From Alphaproteobacteria bacterium (lineage in GTDB: Bacteria; Pseudomonadota; Alphaproteobacteria; Kiloniellales; DSM-21159): a stretch of DNA of 53,629 nt. The DNA is taken from positions 1 to 53,629 of the forward strand of contig JAUILQ010000039.1 in assembly GCA_030433005.1 (NCBI GenBank). The letters are read 5' to 3'. Shown one piece after another: positions 35,943 to 43,887 of this stretch (position 1 is its first letter; every line of letters begins with the position of its first letter). Made by a program: the position numbers and the translations under genes. The notes under the pieces are model-generated. The model was not told where the DNA came from. It did no database searches and saw only the letters and a list, made by a program, of their open reading frames with translations.

Positions 35943-38126
35943 GTGAGCACGTATCTTCCCCGCCGCCGGCTGAGCGTATCGGCCGACCTCGCCGCCTTCC
36001 TGGAGAACGACGCGCTGCCGGGCACCGGCATCGAGGTCGAGCGCTTCTGGGAGGGCCTGGACGCGCTGGCCCACGAGCTGGCGCCGAAGAACCGCGCCCT
36101 CTTGGAGAAGCGCGACGCGCTGCAGGCGCGCCTAGACGCCTGGCACCGCGAGCAGGGGGGCACCGGCGATCCGGCCGCCTACCGCGCGCTGCTCGAGGAG
36201 ATCGGCTACCTGGCGCCGCCGCCGGCCGACGTCCGCATCGAGACCTCGAAGATCGACGAGGAGATCGCCCGCCAGGCCGGCCCGCAGCTGGTCGTGCCGG
36301 TGTCCAACGCGCGCTACGCCCTCAACGCCGCCAACGCGCGCTGGGGCAGCCTCTACGACGCGCTCTACGGCACCGACGCGATCCCCGAGAGCGACGGCGC
36401 CGAGAAGGGCAGGGCCTACAATCCCAAGCGCGGCGAGAAGGTCATCGCCTACGCCCGGCGCGTGCTCGACGAGGCCGCCCCGCTCGAGGGCGCCTCGCAC
36501 GCCGAGGTCACCGCCTACCGCGTCGAGAACCGCGAGCTGGTCGCCGAGACGCCGAAGGGCCCGGCGCGCCTCGCCGAGCCGTCGCAGTTCCGCGGCTTCA
36601 CCGGCGAGGCCGGCGCGCCGACCGGCGTCCTGCTGCGCCACCACGGCCTGCACCTGGAGATCCAGGTCGACGCCACGCACCCGATCGGGCGCACCGACAA
36701 GGCCGGGGTCAAGGACCTGCTGGTCGAGGCGGCGCTGACCACGATCATGGACTGCGAGGACTCGGTCGCGGCGGTCGACGCCGAGGACAAGGTGCTGGTC
36801 TACCGCAACTGGCTCGGCCTGATGAAGGGCGACCTGACCGAGGAGGTCTCCAAGGGCGGCGAGAGCTTCACCCGCCGGCTCAACCCCGACCGCGTCTACA
36901 CGGCCCCCGACGGCGGCGAGCTGACGCTGCACGGCCGCTCCCTGATGTTCGTGCGCAACGTCGGCCACCTGATGACCAACCCGGCCGTGAAGCTGGAGGA
37001 CGGCAGCGAGATCCCCGAGGGCATCCTCGACGCCGTCGTCACGGTCGCCCTCGCCTGCCACGACCTCAAGGGCAAGGGCCCGCTGAAGAACTCGCGCGCC
37101 GGCAGCGTCTACATCGTCAAGCCGAAGATGCACGGGCCCGAGGAGGTCGCCTTCGCCGACGCGCTCTTCGCCGGCGCCGAGGACATCGCCGGGCTGGAGC
37201 GCCACACCGTCAAGATGGGCATCATGGACGAGGAGCGGCGCACCACGCTGAACCTCGCGGCCTGCATCGCGGCGGCGAAGCACCGCGTCGCCTTCATCAA
37301 CACCGGCTTCCTCGACCGCACCGGCGACGAGATCCACACCTCGATGGAGGCCGGGCCGATGGTCCGCAAGGGCGCCATGAAGGCGACCAGGTGGATCCAG
37401 GCCTACGAGCGCAGCAACGTGCTGACCGGCCTCAAGTGCGGCCTGCGCGGCCACGCCCAGATCGGCAAGGGCATGTGGGCCATGCCCGACCTGATGGCCG
37501 CCATGCTGGAGCAGAAGATCGGCCACCCCAAGGCCGGCGCCAACACCGCCTGGGTGCCCTCGCCGACGGCGGCGACGCTGCACGCGCTGCACTACCACCA
37601 GGTCGACGTCGCCGCGGTCCAGGCGAACATGGAAGGCGAGAGCGCCGACCTGACCCGCGAAATCCTGGGCGATCTGCTGACCATCCCGGTCGCCCAGGAC
37701 ACCAACTGGCCGCCCGAGGAGCTGCAGCAGGAGCTCGACAACAACGCCCAGGGCATCCTCGGCTACGTCGTGCGCTGGATCGACCAGGGGGTCGGCTGCT
37801 CCAAGGTGCCCGACATCGACGACGTCGGCCTGATGGAGGACCGCGCGACGCTGCGCATCTCCAGCCAGCACATCGCCAACTGGCTGCGCCACGGCATCGT
37901 CTCCGAGGCCCAGGTGCGCGAGACCCTGGAGCGCATGGCCAAGGTCGTCGACGGCCAGAACGCCGGCGACCCGGCCTACCGGCCGATGGCGCCCGACTAC
38001 GACAAGTCGATCGCCTTCCAGGCGGCCAGCGACCTGGTCTTCAAGGGCCGCGAGCAGCCGAGCGGCTACACCGAGCCGCTGCTGCACCGCTGGCGCCTCG
38101 CCAAGAAGGCCGAGGCCCGGGGCTAG
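35943..38126 (+). CDS. glcB: Malate synthase G
   Basis: This is a 727-residue monomeric malate synthase that condenses glyoxylate and acetyl-CoA to malate. Markers: [71 protein letters not shown] (catalytic acid region) and [12 protein letters not shown]. The length is that of isoform G, usually tied to glycolate or acetate use. The start appears to be GTG 35943. No glycolate oxidase or isocitrate lyase gene is nearby. It is divergent from prs with 235 nt between starts. Confidence 0.96.
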   Translation: MSTYLPRRRLSVSADLAAFLENDALPGTGIEVERFWEGLDALAHELAPKNRALLEKRDALQARLDAWHREQGGTGDPAAYRALLEEIGYLAPPPADVRIETSKIDEEIARQAGPQLVVPVSNARYALNAANARWGSLYDALYGTDAIPESDGAEKGRAYNPKRGEKVIAYARRVLDEAAPLEGASHAEVTAYRVENRELVAETPKGPARLAEPSQFRGFTGEAGAPTGVLLRHHGLHLEIQVDATHPIGRTDKAGVKDLLVEAALTTIMDCEDSVAAVDAEDKVLVYRNWLGLMKGDLTEEVSKGGESFTRRLNPDRVYTAPDGGELTLHGRSLMFVRNVGHLMTNPAVKLEDGSEIPEGILDAVVTVALACHDLKGKGPLKNSRAGSVYIVKPKMHGPEEVAFADALFAGAEDIAGLERHTVKMGIMDEERRTTLNLAACIAAAKHRVAFINTGFLDRTGDEIHTSMEAGPMVRKGAMKATRWIQAYERSNVLTGLKCGLRGHAQIGKGMWAMPDLMAAMLEQKIGHPKAGANTAWVPSPTAATLHALHYHQVDVAAVQANMEGESADLTREILGDLLTIPVAQDTNWPPEELQQELDNNAQGILGYVVRWIDQGVGCSKVPDIDDVGLMEDRATLRISSQHIANWLRHGIVSEAQVRETLERMAKVVDGQNAGDPAYRPMAPDYDKSIAFQAASDLVFKGREQPSGYTEPLLHRWRLAKKAEARG

Positions 38127-38390
38127 GGGAGAAGCCCCCCACCTCTCCCTCCCGCGCTGGCGCGCGGGCCCCTCCCTCTCCCCCCGAAGGGCGGAGAGGG
38201 CAAGTGAGACACTCCCTCTCCGCTCCCCCGCCGGGGGAGGGGAGAGGGCCGGGGTGAGGTGAGGGGGCGTTTCGGCGTGCACCGCCGGCGCCCGTTCCGA
38301 CGCCGGCCCCACCTCACCCTCCCACGCTCTCGCGTGGGCCCCTCCCTCTCCCCCCGAAGGGCGGAGAGGGAAAGACGAGCGAGGGCGGAG
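38127..38390. repeat. Intergenic repeat cluster after glcB
   Basis: A 34-bp direct repeat occurs exactly at 38167-38200 and 38337-38370; each copy holds a CCCTCTCC...GGAGAGGG-type hairpin. Each is preceded by a small palindrome (CGCGCTGGCGCG and CACGCTCTCGCGTG). GGGTGAGGTG (38252-38261) pairs with CACCTCACCC (38310-38319) between them. Together the stems could end the glcB transcript. I see no gene in this 272-nt gap. Confidence 0.8.
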
Positions 38391-38398
38391 GAACCCCC

Positions 38399-39151
38399 GT
38401 GGCGGAGCTGGCGGCGCTGTTCGACGCGATCCTCGAGCCGGCGCTGCTGCTGGCCGCCGGCGTCGTGGCGCTGGCCGCCGTGGTGCGCGGCTTCTCGGGC
38501 TTCGGCTCGGCGATGATCGTGATGCCGGGCCTCAGCCTGGTCTATTCGCCGGTCGAGACCCTGGTCATCTTCATGCTGATCGAGCTGCCGGCGACGCTGC
38601 AGCTGCTGCCCCAGGGCCTGCGCGCGGCCGACTGGCGGCGCATCGTGCCGCTGGCGGCGGGGGCGACGCTCTGCCTGCCGCTCGGCTGGCAGGTCATCGT
38701 CGCGGTCGAGCCCGACCTGATGCGCCGGATCATCGCGCTGGTCGTGCTGGCGCTGGTCGCGCTGCTCGCCCTCGGCTGGCGCTGGCGCGGCGCCGTCGGG
38801 CGCGGCGTCACCTTCGCGACCGGCTGCGTCAGCGGCCTGCTCGCCGGCTCGACCGGCATGGCCGGGCCGCCGGTCATCCTGATGCTGATGTCGACGCCCG
38901 GCTCGGCCGCCCAGGTGCGCGGCGCGCTGATCCTCTTCTTCGCCTGGGTCGGCCTGCTGTTCCTGGCGCTGTTCCTCTGGTCGGGCGACCTGACGGTGAC
39001 GGCGCTGCTGCGCGCCGCCGTGCTGCTGCCGGTCTACCTCGCCGGCATCTGGGCCGGCAGCCGCCTCTTCGGCCTCGGCGGCGAGCGCTGGTTCCGCACG
39101 GCCGCGCTGGTCATCCTCGCCGGCGTCGCGGTCACCGCGCTGCTGGCGTGA
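38399..39151 (+). CDS. TauE/SafE family membrane protein (second copy)
   Basis: This is a 250-residue polytopic membrane protein of the sulfite exporter family. It opens with a helix, then VVRGFSGFGSAMIVMPGLSL, the repeat-one signature. Repeat two has FATGCVSGLLAGSTGMAGPP followed by VILMLM. It is clearly different in sequence from the TauE/SafE protein at 1061-1837. GTG 38399 is preceded by GGAGGA at a good distance. Flanked by repeat clusters on both sides, it probably forms its own transcript. Confidence 0.86.
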   Translation: MAELAALFDAILEPALLLAAGVVALAAVVRGFSGFGSAMIVMPGLSLVYSPVETLVIFMLIELPATLQLLPQGLRAADWRRIVPLAAGATLCLPLGWQVIVAVEPDLMRRIIALVVLALVALLALGWRWRGAVGRGVTFATGCVSGLLAGSTGMAGPPVILMLMSTPGSAAQVRGALILFFAWVGLLFLALFLWSGDLTVTALLRAAVLLPVYLAGIWAGSRLFGLGGERWFRTAALVILAGVAVTALLA

Positions 39152-39170
39152 GGGGGCGGCCGCCGGCGCC

Positions 39171-39335
39171 CACGCTTGCATGGTTCGACAGGCTCACCAT
39201 GAAGCGACGGAGAGGTTTGCGGCGGCTTCGGTGAGCGCGCGGGACGCCCTTCGAGGAGCTCAGCATGAAGCTGAGTGAAGGCTGCGCCAGCCCACCCGTC
39301 GCTTCATGGTGAGCCTGTCGAACCATGCAAGCGTG
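39171..39335. repeat. REP-like element with a perfect 40-bp inverted repeat
   Basis: 39171-39210 and 39296-39335 are exact reverse complements (40 bp), separated by 85 nt. Each arm contains the common intergenic word GGTTCGACAGGCTCACCATG. The loop holds a related motif, TTCGAGGAGCTCAGCATGAA. The element fills most of the gap between the tauE-like gene and the convergent lipoprotein gene and could serve as a bidirectional terminator. A 16-nt piece of the arm recurs at 53515-53530. Confidence 0.9.
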
Positions 39336-39356
39336 TTAGCGCCGGCCGTCGCCCCC

Positions 39357-40322
39357 TTACCCCGCCGCCTTCTGGCGGGCCAGGCGGTCGAGCAGGTCGG
39401 TCAGGCCGGCGGCGGCGCCGCGCGCGACCAGGGTGGCGATGCGGCCCCAGGGGCCGTCGAGGCTGCCGGCCGGCACGGCGTTGGCCTGCTCGATCTTGCC
39501 GAGCTCGGCGCCGCTGCCGTCGACGAGGCGCCAGACGATGGTGACCTGCTGCTGGCCCTCGGCCGGCGGCGTCGTCTCGACCGTGCCGCGCACCGCCAGG
39601 TCTTCCGGGGCCAGGTCCTCGGGCGCGGTGATGCCCCCCCCGATCCCGCCGGGCGCCTCGACCAGCGGCACCTCGGCGCGCTCCAGGGCGAGGCGCAGCG
39701 AGGCGGCCAGCGCCTCGTCGCCGTCGCCCGGCGCGCCGGTCACCGGCAGCACCGCCAGGCGCGCGCCGGGGAAGCCGGCGATCACCGCCTCGGGCGTCGC
39801 CGGGCCGAGCAGCTGCGGCGCCAGCGCGGCGGCGACCTCGGCGGCGACGGCGCGCGCCGTCTCCGGCTCGCCGGCCTGCCAGGCGCCGAGCGGCAGGGCG
39901 CGGCGCTGGCGGAAGCGGGCGAGCGGGCCCTCGGGCCCCTCGATCGCCCAGTCGGCGACCAGGATCTCCTGGCCGCCGGCGACCGGTCGCACCTCGGCGC
40001 GGCCGGCGAGCTGCAGGCCGCCGTCCTGCTCCTGCCAGCCGGTCGCGATCAGCCCCTCGGCGAGCAGCGCGTCGCGCAGCGCCTCGGTGATCGGCCCGGG
40101 GTCGGCCGGCAGGTCGCCGTCGGGCGGCAGCACCACGACGGTCGAGTCGTAGGCCAGCGCGCGCAGGTTCACGCCCTCCTTGGTCTCGCCCGGCTTGAAG
40201 GGCCGCGGCAGCTGCCCGCAGGCGGCCAGCGCCAACAGGACGGCGGCGAGCAGGGCGACGAGGGCGGAGGGTCTCACGGCGGCCAGAATCACAGGAGGCA
40301 GGCTCACGGCGGCGGGGCTCAC
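39357..40322 (-). CDS. Putative lipoprotein of unknown function
   Basis: This is a 321-residue protein from GTG 40322, or 306 residues from GTG 40277. A lipoprotein signal, ALVALLAAVLLALAACG, precedes about 280 periplasmic residues with no recognised catalytic motif: VVVLPPDGDLPADPGPITEAL, a middle AVLPVTGAPGDGDEALAASL and VTIVWRLVDGSGAELGKIEQ. The last two recall beta-stranded modules of alphaproteobacterial lipoproteins seen near prs and lgt. The 40322 start overlaps the stop of a 22-codon frame as GTGA, a sign of coupling; the 40277 start gives the more usual signal peptide. Confidence 0.75.
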   Translation of the reverse strand: MSPAAVSLPPVILAAVRPSALVALLAAVLLALAACGQLPRPFKPGETKEGVNLRALAYDSTVVVLPPDGDLPADPGPITEALRDALLAEGLIATGWQEQDGGLQLAGRAEVRPVAGGQEILVADWAIEGPEGPLARFRQRRALPLGAWQAGEPETARAVAAEVAAALAPQLLGPATPEAVIAGFPGARLAVLPVTGAPGDGDEALAASLRLALERAEVPLVEAPGGIGGGITAPEDLAPEDLAVRGTVETTPPAEGQQQVTIVWRLVDGSGAELGKIEQANAVPAGSLDGPWGRIATLVARGAAAGLTDLLDRLARQKAAG

Positions 40323-40387
40323 ATCAGCACGCAGGTGGCCAGCAGCCCGAGCAGCGCGAAGAGCATCAGCATGGCGAGGTGCGGCAC
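40319..40387 (-). CDS. Possible 22-residue membrane peptide upstream of the lipoprotein gene
   Basis: GTG 40387 to TGA 40319-40321 encodes 22 residues, mostly L, M and A with one Cys (core AMLMLFALLGLLATCVLM): one short hydrophobic helix. AGGGAGG lies 9 nt upstream of the GTG, one of the better ribosome sites here. The stop overlaps a GTG start of the downstream lipoprotein gene. It may be a real small membrane protein or a leader peptide that sets lipoprotein translation. Confidence 0.4.
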   Translation of the reverse strand: MPHLAMLMLFALLGLLATCVLM

Positions 40388-40509
40388 GGCGGTGAGCCTC
40401 CCTGATTCGCGGCCGCCGGTCGAGGGGCGGCGGGCGCTGTCTCTTCCTTTGGCCCGCGCCGCGGTTTCGTCAATGCCGGGCGGCCGCTTTGGTCATTCCC
40501 GCCCTTCTT

Positions 40510-40618
40510 CGTCATTCCAGCGAAAGCTGGAATCCAGAGGAAGAGGCCGCGCGCAGGGGCGGGCGGGGTCCGCGCTGCCGGCGTCGTTCTCTGGATCCTG
40601 GCTTTCGCCAGGATGACG
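40510..40618. repeat. Paired REP-like hairpins (copy 1)
   Basis: Two 30-nt arms (40510-40539 and 40589-40618) face each other, each of the type CGTCAT-stem-GAAA-stem-ATCCAGAG. In this copy the stems are CCAGC/GCTGG and, in the second arm, CCTGGC/GCCAGG. The gap between the small reading frame and the M24 peptidase gene (40388-40658) holds nothing else I can support. The same architecture recurs at 53321-53429. Confidence 0.85.
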
Positions 40619-40658
40619 AAAGAAGGGGGGAGGCGCGGTTGCTCGAGCCCCGCCCCGT

Positions 40659-41810
40659 CTACCGCTCCACCAGGTCGAGCGAGGCGGCGGACAGCGACTC
40701 CGCCGCGCCCTCGGTCACCAGCGAGGTGCGGCCGTGGGTCATGGCCAGGCCGCGTTCGCTGTCGAAGACGATGATGTGCACGAAGAAGACCATGCCCGGC
40801 TGCAGCACCACGGGGTTGCCGTGGTAGAGCATCGGCCAGTCCATCCAGTTCGGCGCGAAGGTGGTGCCCAGCGAGTAGCCGGTGGCGTTCATCCGCGCCT
40901 CGCGGAAGCCGGCCCGGTCGAGCGTCTCGGCGTGGGCGTCGAAGGCCTCGCCGACCGTGTTGCCGGGCCGCAGCTTCTCCTCGACCGCGAGCAGCGCGTC
41001 GCGCGCCGCCTCGAACATCGCGCGCTGGCGCTCGGGCGTGCCGCCGACCGGGATCGTGCGCATCATCGCGGCGTGGTAGTGGCGGTAGGCGCCGGCCCAC
41101 TCCAGGGTCAGCTGGTCCTGCTCGTCGAGCTTGCGGCGCCCGGTGTAGTAGCGGCAGAGCAGCGCCTGCGGCCCCGAGCCGATGATGAACTCGTTGCCCG
41201 GGTAGTCGCCGCCGCCCTCGAAGATCGCGCCCTGCATCGCCGCCAGGATCGCGCCCTCGTCGGCGCCCGGCCGGGTCAGGTCCTGCGCCGCCTCCCAGGC
41301 CCGGTCGGCGAGGCGCCCGGCCTCGCGCGCGTACGCGATCTCGGCCGGCGACTTCACGACCCTGAGCTTGCTGACCAGGAAGGAGGCGTCCTCCAGCCGG
41401 CAGAAGCCCTCGAGGGCGGCGTCCAGGCGCTTGGCGTTGCGCCCGGTCAGGCCGTAGGCCTCGTACTCGACGCCCAGCGCCTTGCCGGCGCAGCCCTTCT
41501 CGCGAAGGATCGCCTTCAGCTCCTCGGCCGGGCTCGCGTCGGGCCCGTCGACCCAGATGCGGATGTCCTTCACGACCGAGGTCTGCTGGGCCTGGCGCAG
41601 GTCGGGCGCGCGGGTCAGCAGCACCAGCTCGCCCTCGGCCGAGAGGTAGAGGCACTGGAAGAAGACGTAGCCGAAGGTGTCGTAGCCGGTCAGGTAGAAC
41701 ATCGACTCCTGGCGGAACATCAGCAGCCCGTCGAGCCCGGCCTCGGCCAGCGCCCGGCAGGCCGCGTCGCGCCGGCCCTTCAGCTCGGCCTCGGTGAAGT
41801 GCAAAGGCAT
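40659..41810 (-). CDS. M24 family metallopeptidase (Xaa-Pro peptidase-like)
   Basis: This is a 383-residue protein. The N-terminal creatinase-like domain (FRQESMFYLTGYDTFGYVFF) is followed by a pita-bread catalytic domain from about residue 155. Markers include LRVVKSPAEIAYAREAGRLA, FIIGSGPQALLCRYYTGRRK, LEWAGAYRHYHAAMMRTIPV, NATGYSLGTTFAPNW and LQPGMVFFVHIIVFD. Several classical metal ligands differ: LEWAGAYRHYHA replaces the usual D-x-G-...-D-x-T/S-R, and the His of G-H-G-x-G reads GYSLG. It may be a divergent or non-peptidase pita-bread enzyme. ATG 41810 has GGAG upstream. Confidence 0.8.
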   Translation of the reverse strand: MPLHFTEAELKGRRDAACRALAEAGLDGLLMFRQESMFYLTGYDTFGYVFFQCLYLSAEGELVLLTRAPDLRQAQQTSVVKDIRIWVDGPDASPAEELKAILREKGCAGKALGVEYEAYGLTGRNAKRLDAALEGFCRLEDASFLVSKLRVVKSPAEIAYAREAGRLADRAWEAAQDLTRPGADEGAILAAMQGAIFEGGGDYPGNEFIIGSGPQALLCRYYTGRRKLDEQDQLTLEWAGAYRHYHAAMMRTIPVGGTPERQRAMFEAARDALLAVEEKLRPGNTVGEAFDAHAETLDRAGFREARMNATGYSLGTTFAPNWMDWPMLYHGNPVVLQPGMVFFVHIIVFDSERGLAMTHGRTSLVTEGAAESLSAASLDLVER

Positions 41811-41877
41811 GGGGAAGTCTCCGAAGTGTGCGGCTGGCTGAACGGTCGTCCGGTTGGTGGGGTGCGCCGGACCGCTG

Positions 41878-41927
41878 CCCCACCCGGCCATCCACGTCAG
41901 TACCCTGGATTGGGTGGCCGGGTGGGG
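41878..41927. repeat. Inverted repeat between pgeF and the M24 gene
   Basis: CCCCACCCGGCCA (41878-41890) pairs exactly with TGGCCGGGTGGGG (41915-41927) around a 24-nt loop. It lies in the 161-nt gap between pgeF and the M24 peptidase gene, both on the minus strand, and could act as a terminator or be a mobile palindrome. No U-run follows. Confidence 0.7.
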
Positions 41928-41971
41928 GAGCGGGCCGGTGCCGGGCGAAGCCCGAGAAACAAGACTCCGCC

Positions 41972-42739
41972 TCAGCCCTCCAAGAAAATCACCGACAGCC
42001 CGCGGCCGTAGTCGCCCTCGCCGCGCTTGACCGAGCGGCGGTGGCTGAAGAACAGGCGCTCCTCGGCGCAGGTGTCGCAGGGCATCACCTCGACGCGGGT
42101 GACGCCGGCGGCGACCAGGCGGCGCGCGACGTAGCCCTTGAGGTCGAAGTGCGCCTTGCCGGTCTTGCCGTTGTCGCGGAAGAAGGAGTCGTTCTCCGGG
42201 TCCTCGGCGAGGAAGCGCTCGACGAACTCCGGGCCGACCTCGTAGGAGCGCTGGGCGATGCAGGGCCCGACCGCGGCGACGATGCGCCCGGCCTCGGCGC
42301 CCAGCGCGACCATCGCCGCCACGACGTTGGCCAGCACGCCGCCGGCCGCCCCCTTCCAGCCGGCGTGGGCCGCGCCGACCACCCCGGCCTTGGCGTCGGC
42401 CAGCAGCACCGGCGCGCAGTCGGCGGTCAGGATGCCCAGCGCCACGCCCGGCCGGTCGGTGACCAGGGCGTCGGCCTTGGGGTTGTCGCCGCGCGCCCAG
42501 GGCGCCTCGACGCGCACGACGTCGGGCGAGTGGTGCTGGAAGACGGTGACCAGCCGCTCGCCGTCCAGCTCCAGCTGGGCCATGGCGCGCGCCCGGTTCT
42601 CGGCGACCGCGGCGTCGCTGTCCTTCGAGCCGAAGCCGCAGTTCAGCGAGTCGTAGATGCCCTCGCTGACCCCGCCCTGCCGCGTGAAGAAGGCATGGCG
42701 GACGCCGGGCAGGTCGTTGAGCGGGCCGGTGGTCAGCAT
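41972..42739 (-). CDS. pgeF: Peptidoglycan editing factor (YfiH/laccase-domain)
   Basis: This is a 255-residue protein of the Cu-oxidase_4/YfiH family. It removes misplaced residues from cell-wall precursors in E. coli, and purine nucleoside phosphorylase/deaminase activity is known for relatives. Metal-site motifs are intact: TVFQHHSPDVV, GILTADCAPVLLAD and GAAHAGWKGAAGGVLANVV. AVGPCIAQRSYEVGPEF and EVMPCDTCAEERLFFSHRR are family-typical. In many alphaproteobacteria pgeF sits directly beside midA and lgt; here about 8.5 kb separates it from midA. Confidence 0.94.
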   Translation of the reverse strand: MLTTGPLNDLPGVRHAFFTRQGGVSEGIYDSLNCGFGSKDSDAAVAENRARAMAQLELDGERLVTVFQHHSPDVVRVEAPWARGDNPKADALVTDRPGVALGILTADCAPVLLADAKAGVVGAAHAGWKGAAGGVLANVVAAMVALGAEAGRIVAAVGPCIAQRSYEVGPEFVERFLAEDPENDSFFRDNGKTGKAHFDLKGYVARRLVAAGVTRVEVMPCDTCAEERLFFSHRRSVKRGEGDYGRGLSVIFLEG

Positions 42740-42873
42740 CGCGCGCGAGTGTAGCCGAGACGGCGCGGCGGTCCAGGGGGAAGGGGCAGCTTTGCGGCCC
42801 GAGAGGCTCCCCCGTGCCGTTCCGGGACGCCGGCGCGACGGCTCAACGGTTCTCCGAAGGCGTGCCGACCGGT

Positions 42874-43170
42874 TCAGGCGCTTCCTGGAGCGGTCGCAGC
42901 ACTCGTCTCGTCGAGCTCGATCCATCCCCTCTTGAGGTAGTGACTGCGCACGATGCTCTTGTTCATGCAGGCGTAGACGATGCCGATGATGAGGGCCGCG
43001 AGCCCGAAGGTGACGCCGCCGAGGACCCAGGCGAGCAGAAAGCTGACGATCGCGTGGGTCCAGATGCCCTTGACCGCGTAGTAGATCGGCGCCCAGAGGA
43101 AGGCCCAGAGCCACGAAATGCCGGTGGTGGCCGTCTCGACGTAGCCGTTCTGCGGATTCTTGAACTGCAT
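42874..43170 (-). CDS. Small DUF2628-like membrane protein
   Basis: This is a 98-residue protein. A short polar start (MQFKNPQNGYVETAT) leads to two or three hydrophobic segments (WLWAFLWAPIYYAVKGIWTH and SFLLAWVLGGVTFGLAALII) and a polar end with IVRSHYLKRGWIELDE. The KNP-x-NGY start, the KG-x-WTHA centre and the RxHYL-x-RGW end recall small bacterial membrane proteins of the DUF2628 type. ATG 43170 has AGGGGAG 8 nt upstream; the GTG three codons earlier abuts the ribosome site. Function unknown. Confidence 0.65.
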   Translation of the reverse strand: MQFKNPQNGYVETATTGISWLWAFLWAPIYYAVKGIWTHAIVSFLLAWVLGGVTFGLAALIIGIVYACMNKSIVRSHYLKRGWIELDETSAATAPGSA

Positions 43171-43202
43171 GATGCTCACTCCCCTGCCACTACCGACAGT
43201 TT

Positions 43203-43286
43203 AGGGAGCTTGTAGCTCCCTGCCAATGGGTCGTAGCCGATGCCTCGGCGACGGAGGACCGCGCGCGCGGCGAGGGGCGAGGCATC
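43203..43286. repeat. Two adjacent hairpins upstream of the DUF2628-like gene
   Basis: AGGGAGCT (43203-43210) pairs with AGCTCCCT (43214-43221) around a 3-nt loop. GATGCCTCG (43239-43247) pairs with CGAGGCATC (43278-43286) around a GC-rich loop. Both lie in the leader between the two small minus-strand genes. They could end the upstream transcript or regulate the next one; neither has a U-run. Confidence 0.6.
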
Positions 43287-43306
43287 TGAATTCCTGGGTT
43301 GCGCCC

Positions 43307-43657
43307 TCACTCGAAGGCGTGAACCACCTCGATCGGCCCGACCAGGGCGGCGTTGAAGGCGTCCAGGTCCTCGGCCGCGATCCAGTACTCCCGATGCGCC
43401 GTGCCGCCGGCCTCCTGGACCTCGTAGCGCTCGATGAAGTCGCGGCGCACCGCGAAGCGCGTGACATAGCCCGACCCGCTCGCGCGGACGTTCCAGTCCC
43501 GCGCGATCTTGATCGCGTAGTCCTCGCTCAGCACTGGATAGAAGATCGGCTGCTCCGGCAGCCGGGGCGGAAAGGCGCGCATGCCGGCCTGCCGGATGAG
43601 CTCCAGTTCCTGTGGCCCGACCGGGCGCCAGAGGGTGAGGGTGTCGGGCGAGTTCAT
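43307..43657 (-). CDS. Small protein often annotated ADP-ribosylation/crystallin J1
   Basis: This is a 116-residue soluble protein. TLWRPVGPQELELIRQAGMR, RAFPPRLPEQPIFYPVLSED, GYVTRFAVRRDFIERYEVQ and LVGPIEVVHAFE match a family of short proteins annotated ADP-ribosylation/crystallin J1 in many proteobacteria. No catalytic role is proven, and the true ADP-ribosylhydrolase motifs are absent. Composition is host-like. The upstream side (43658 on) turns suddenly AT-richer. ATG 43657 lacks a clear ribosome site. Confidence 0.7.
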   Translation of the reverse strand: MNSPDTLTLWRPVGPQELELIRQAGMRAFPPRLPEQPIFYPVLSEDYAIKIARDWNVRASGSGYVTRFAVRRDFIERYEVQEAGGTAHREYWIAAEDLDAFNAALVGPIEVVHAFE

Positions 43658-43887
43658 GGGATCAAACTAACTTCTTGTCGATCGATAACATTGCGCACGC
43701 AAACTGCTAAACGCCAAGCGACGCTCCTCCCATGCAAGCCGAGTGACTTGTCTCGGCCTCAATTGCCCGCTGAGCAAGCCTTAGCAGCGGACGTCTAAAC
43801 TCTCAGCTCTGCGCGCGGTCTTCATTTTGTCCAAATGGAAGGCCGGCTGACTTCAGTGCGTTCTTAGACCTAGTACAGGCGCAGTGG
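43658..43887. other. AT-richer gap at the left edge of the accessory gene
   Basis: These 230 nt separate the crystallin J1-like gene from the end of the giant gene. Composition is clearly lower in GC than the host DNA to the left. It contains no supported gene, no tRNA fragment and no copy of the right-hand flank that I can find, so no attachment site can be named. Promoter elements for the small genes may lie here. Confidence 0.5.
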
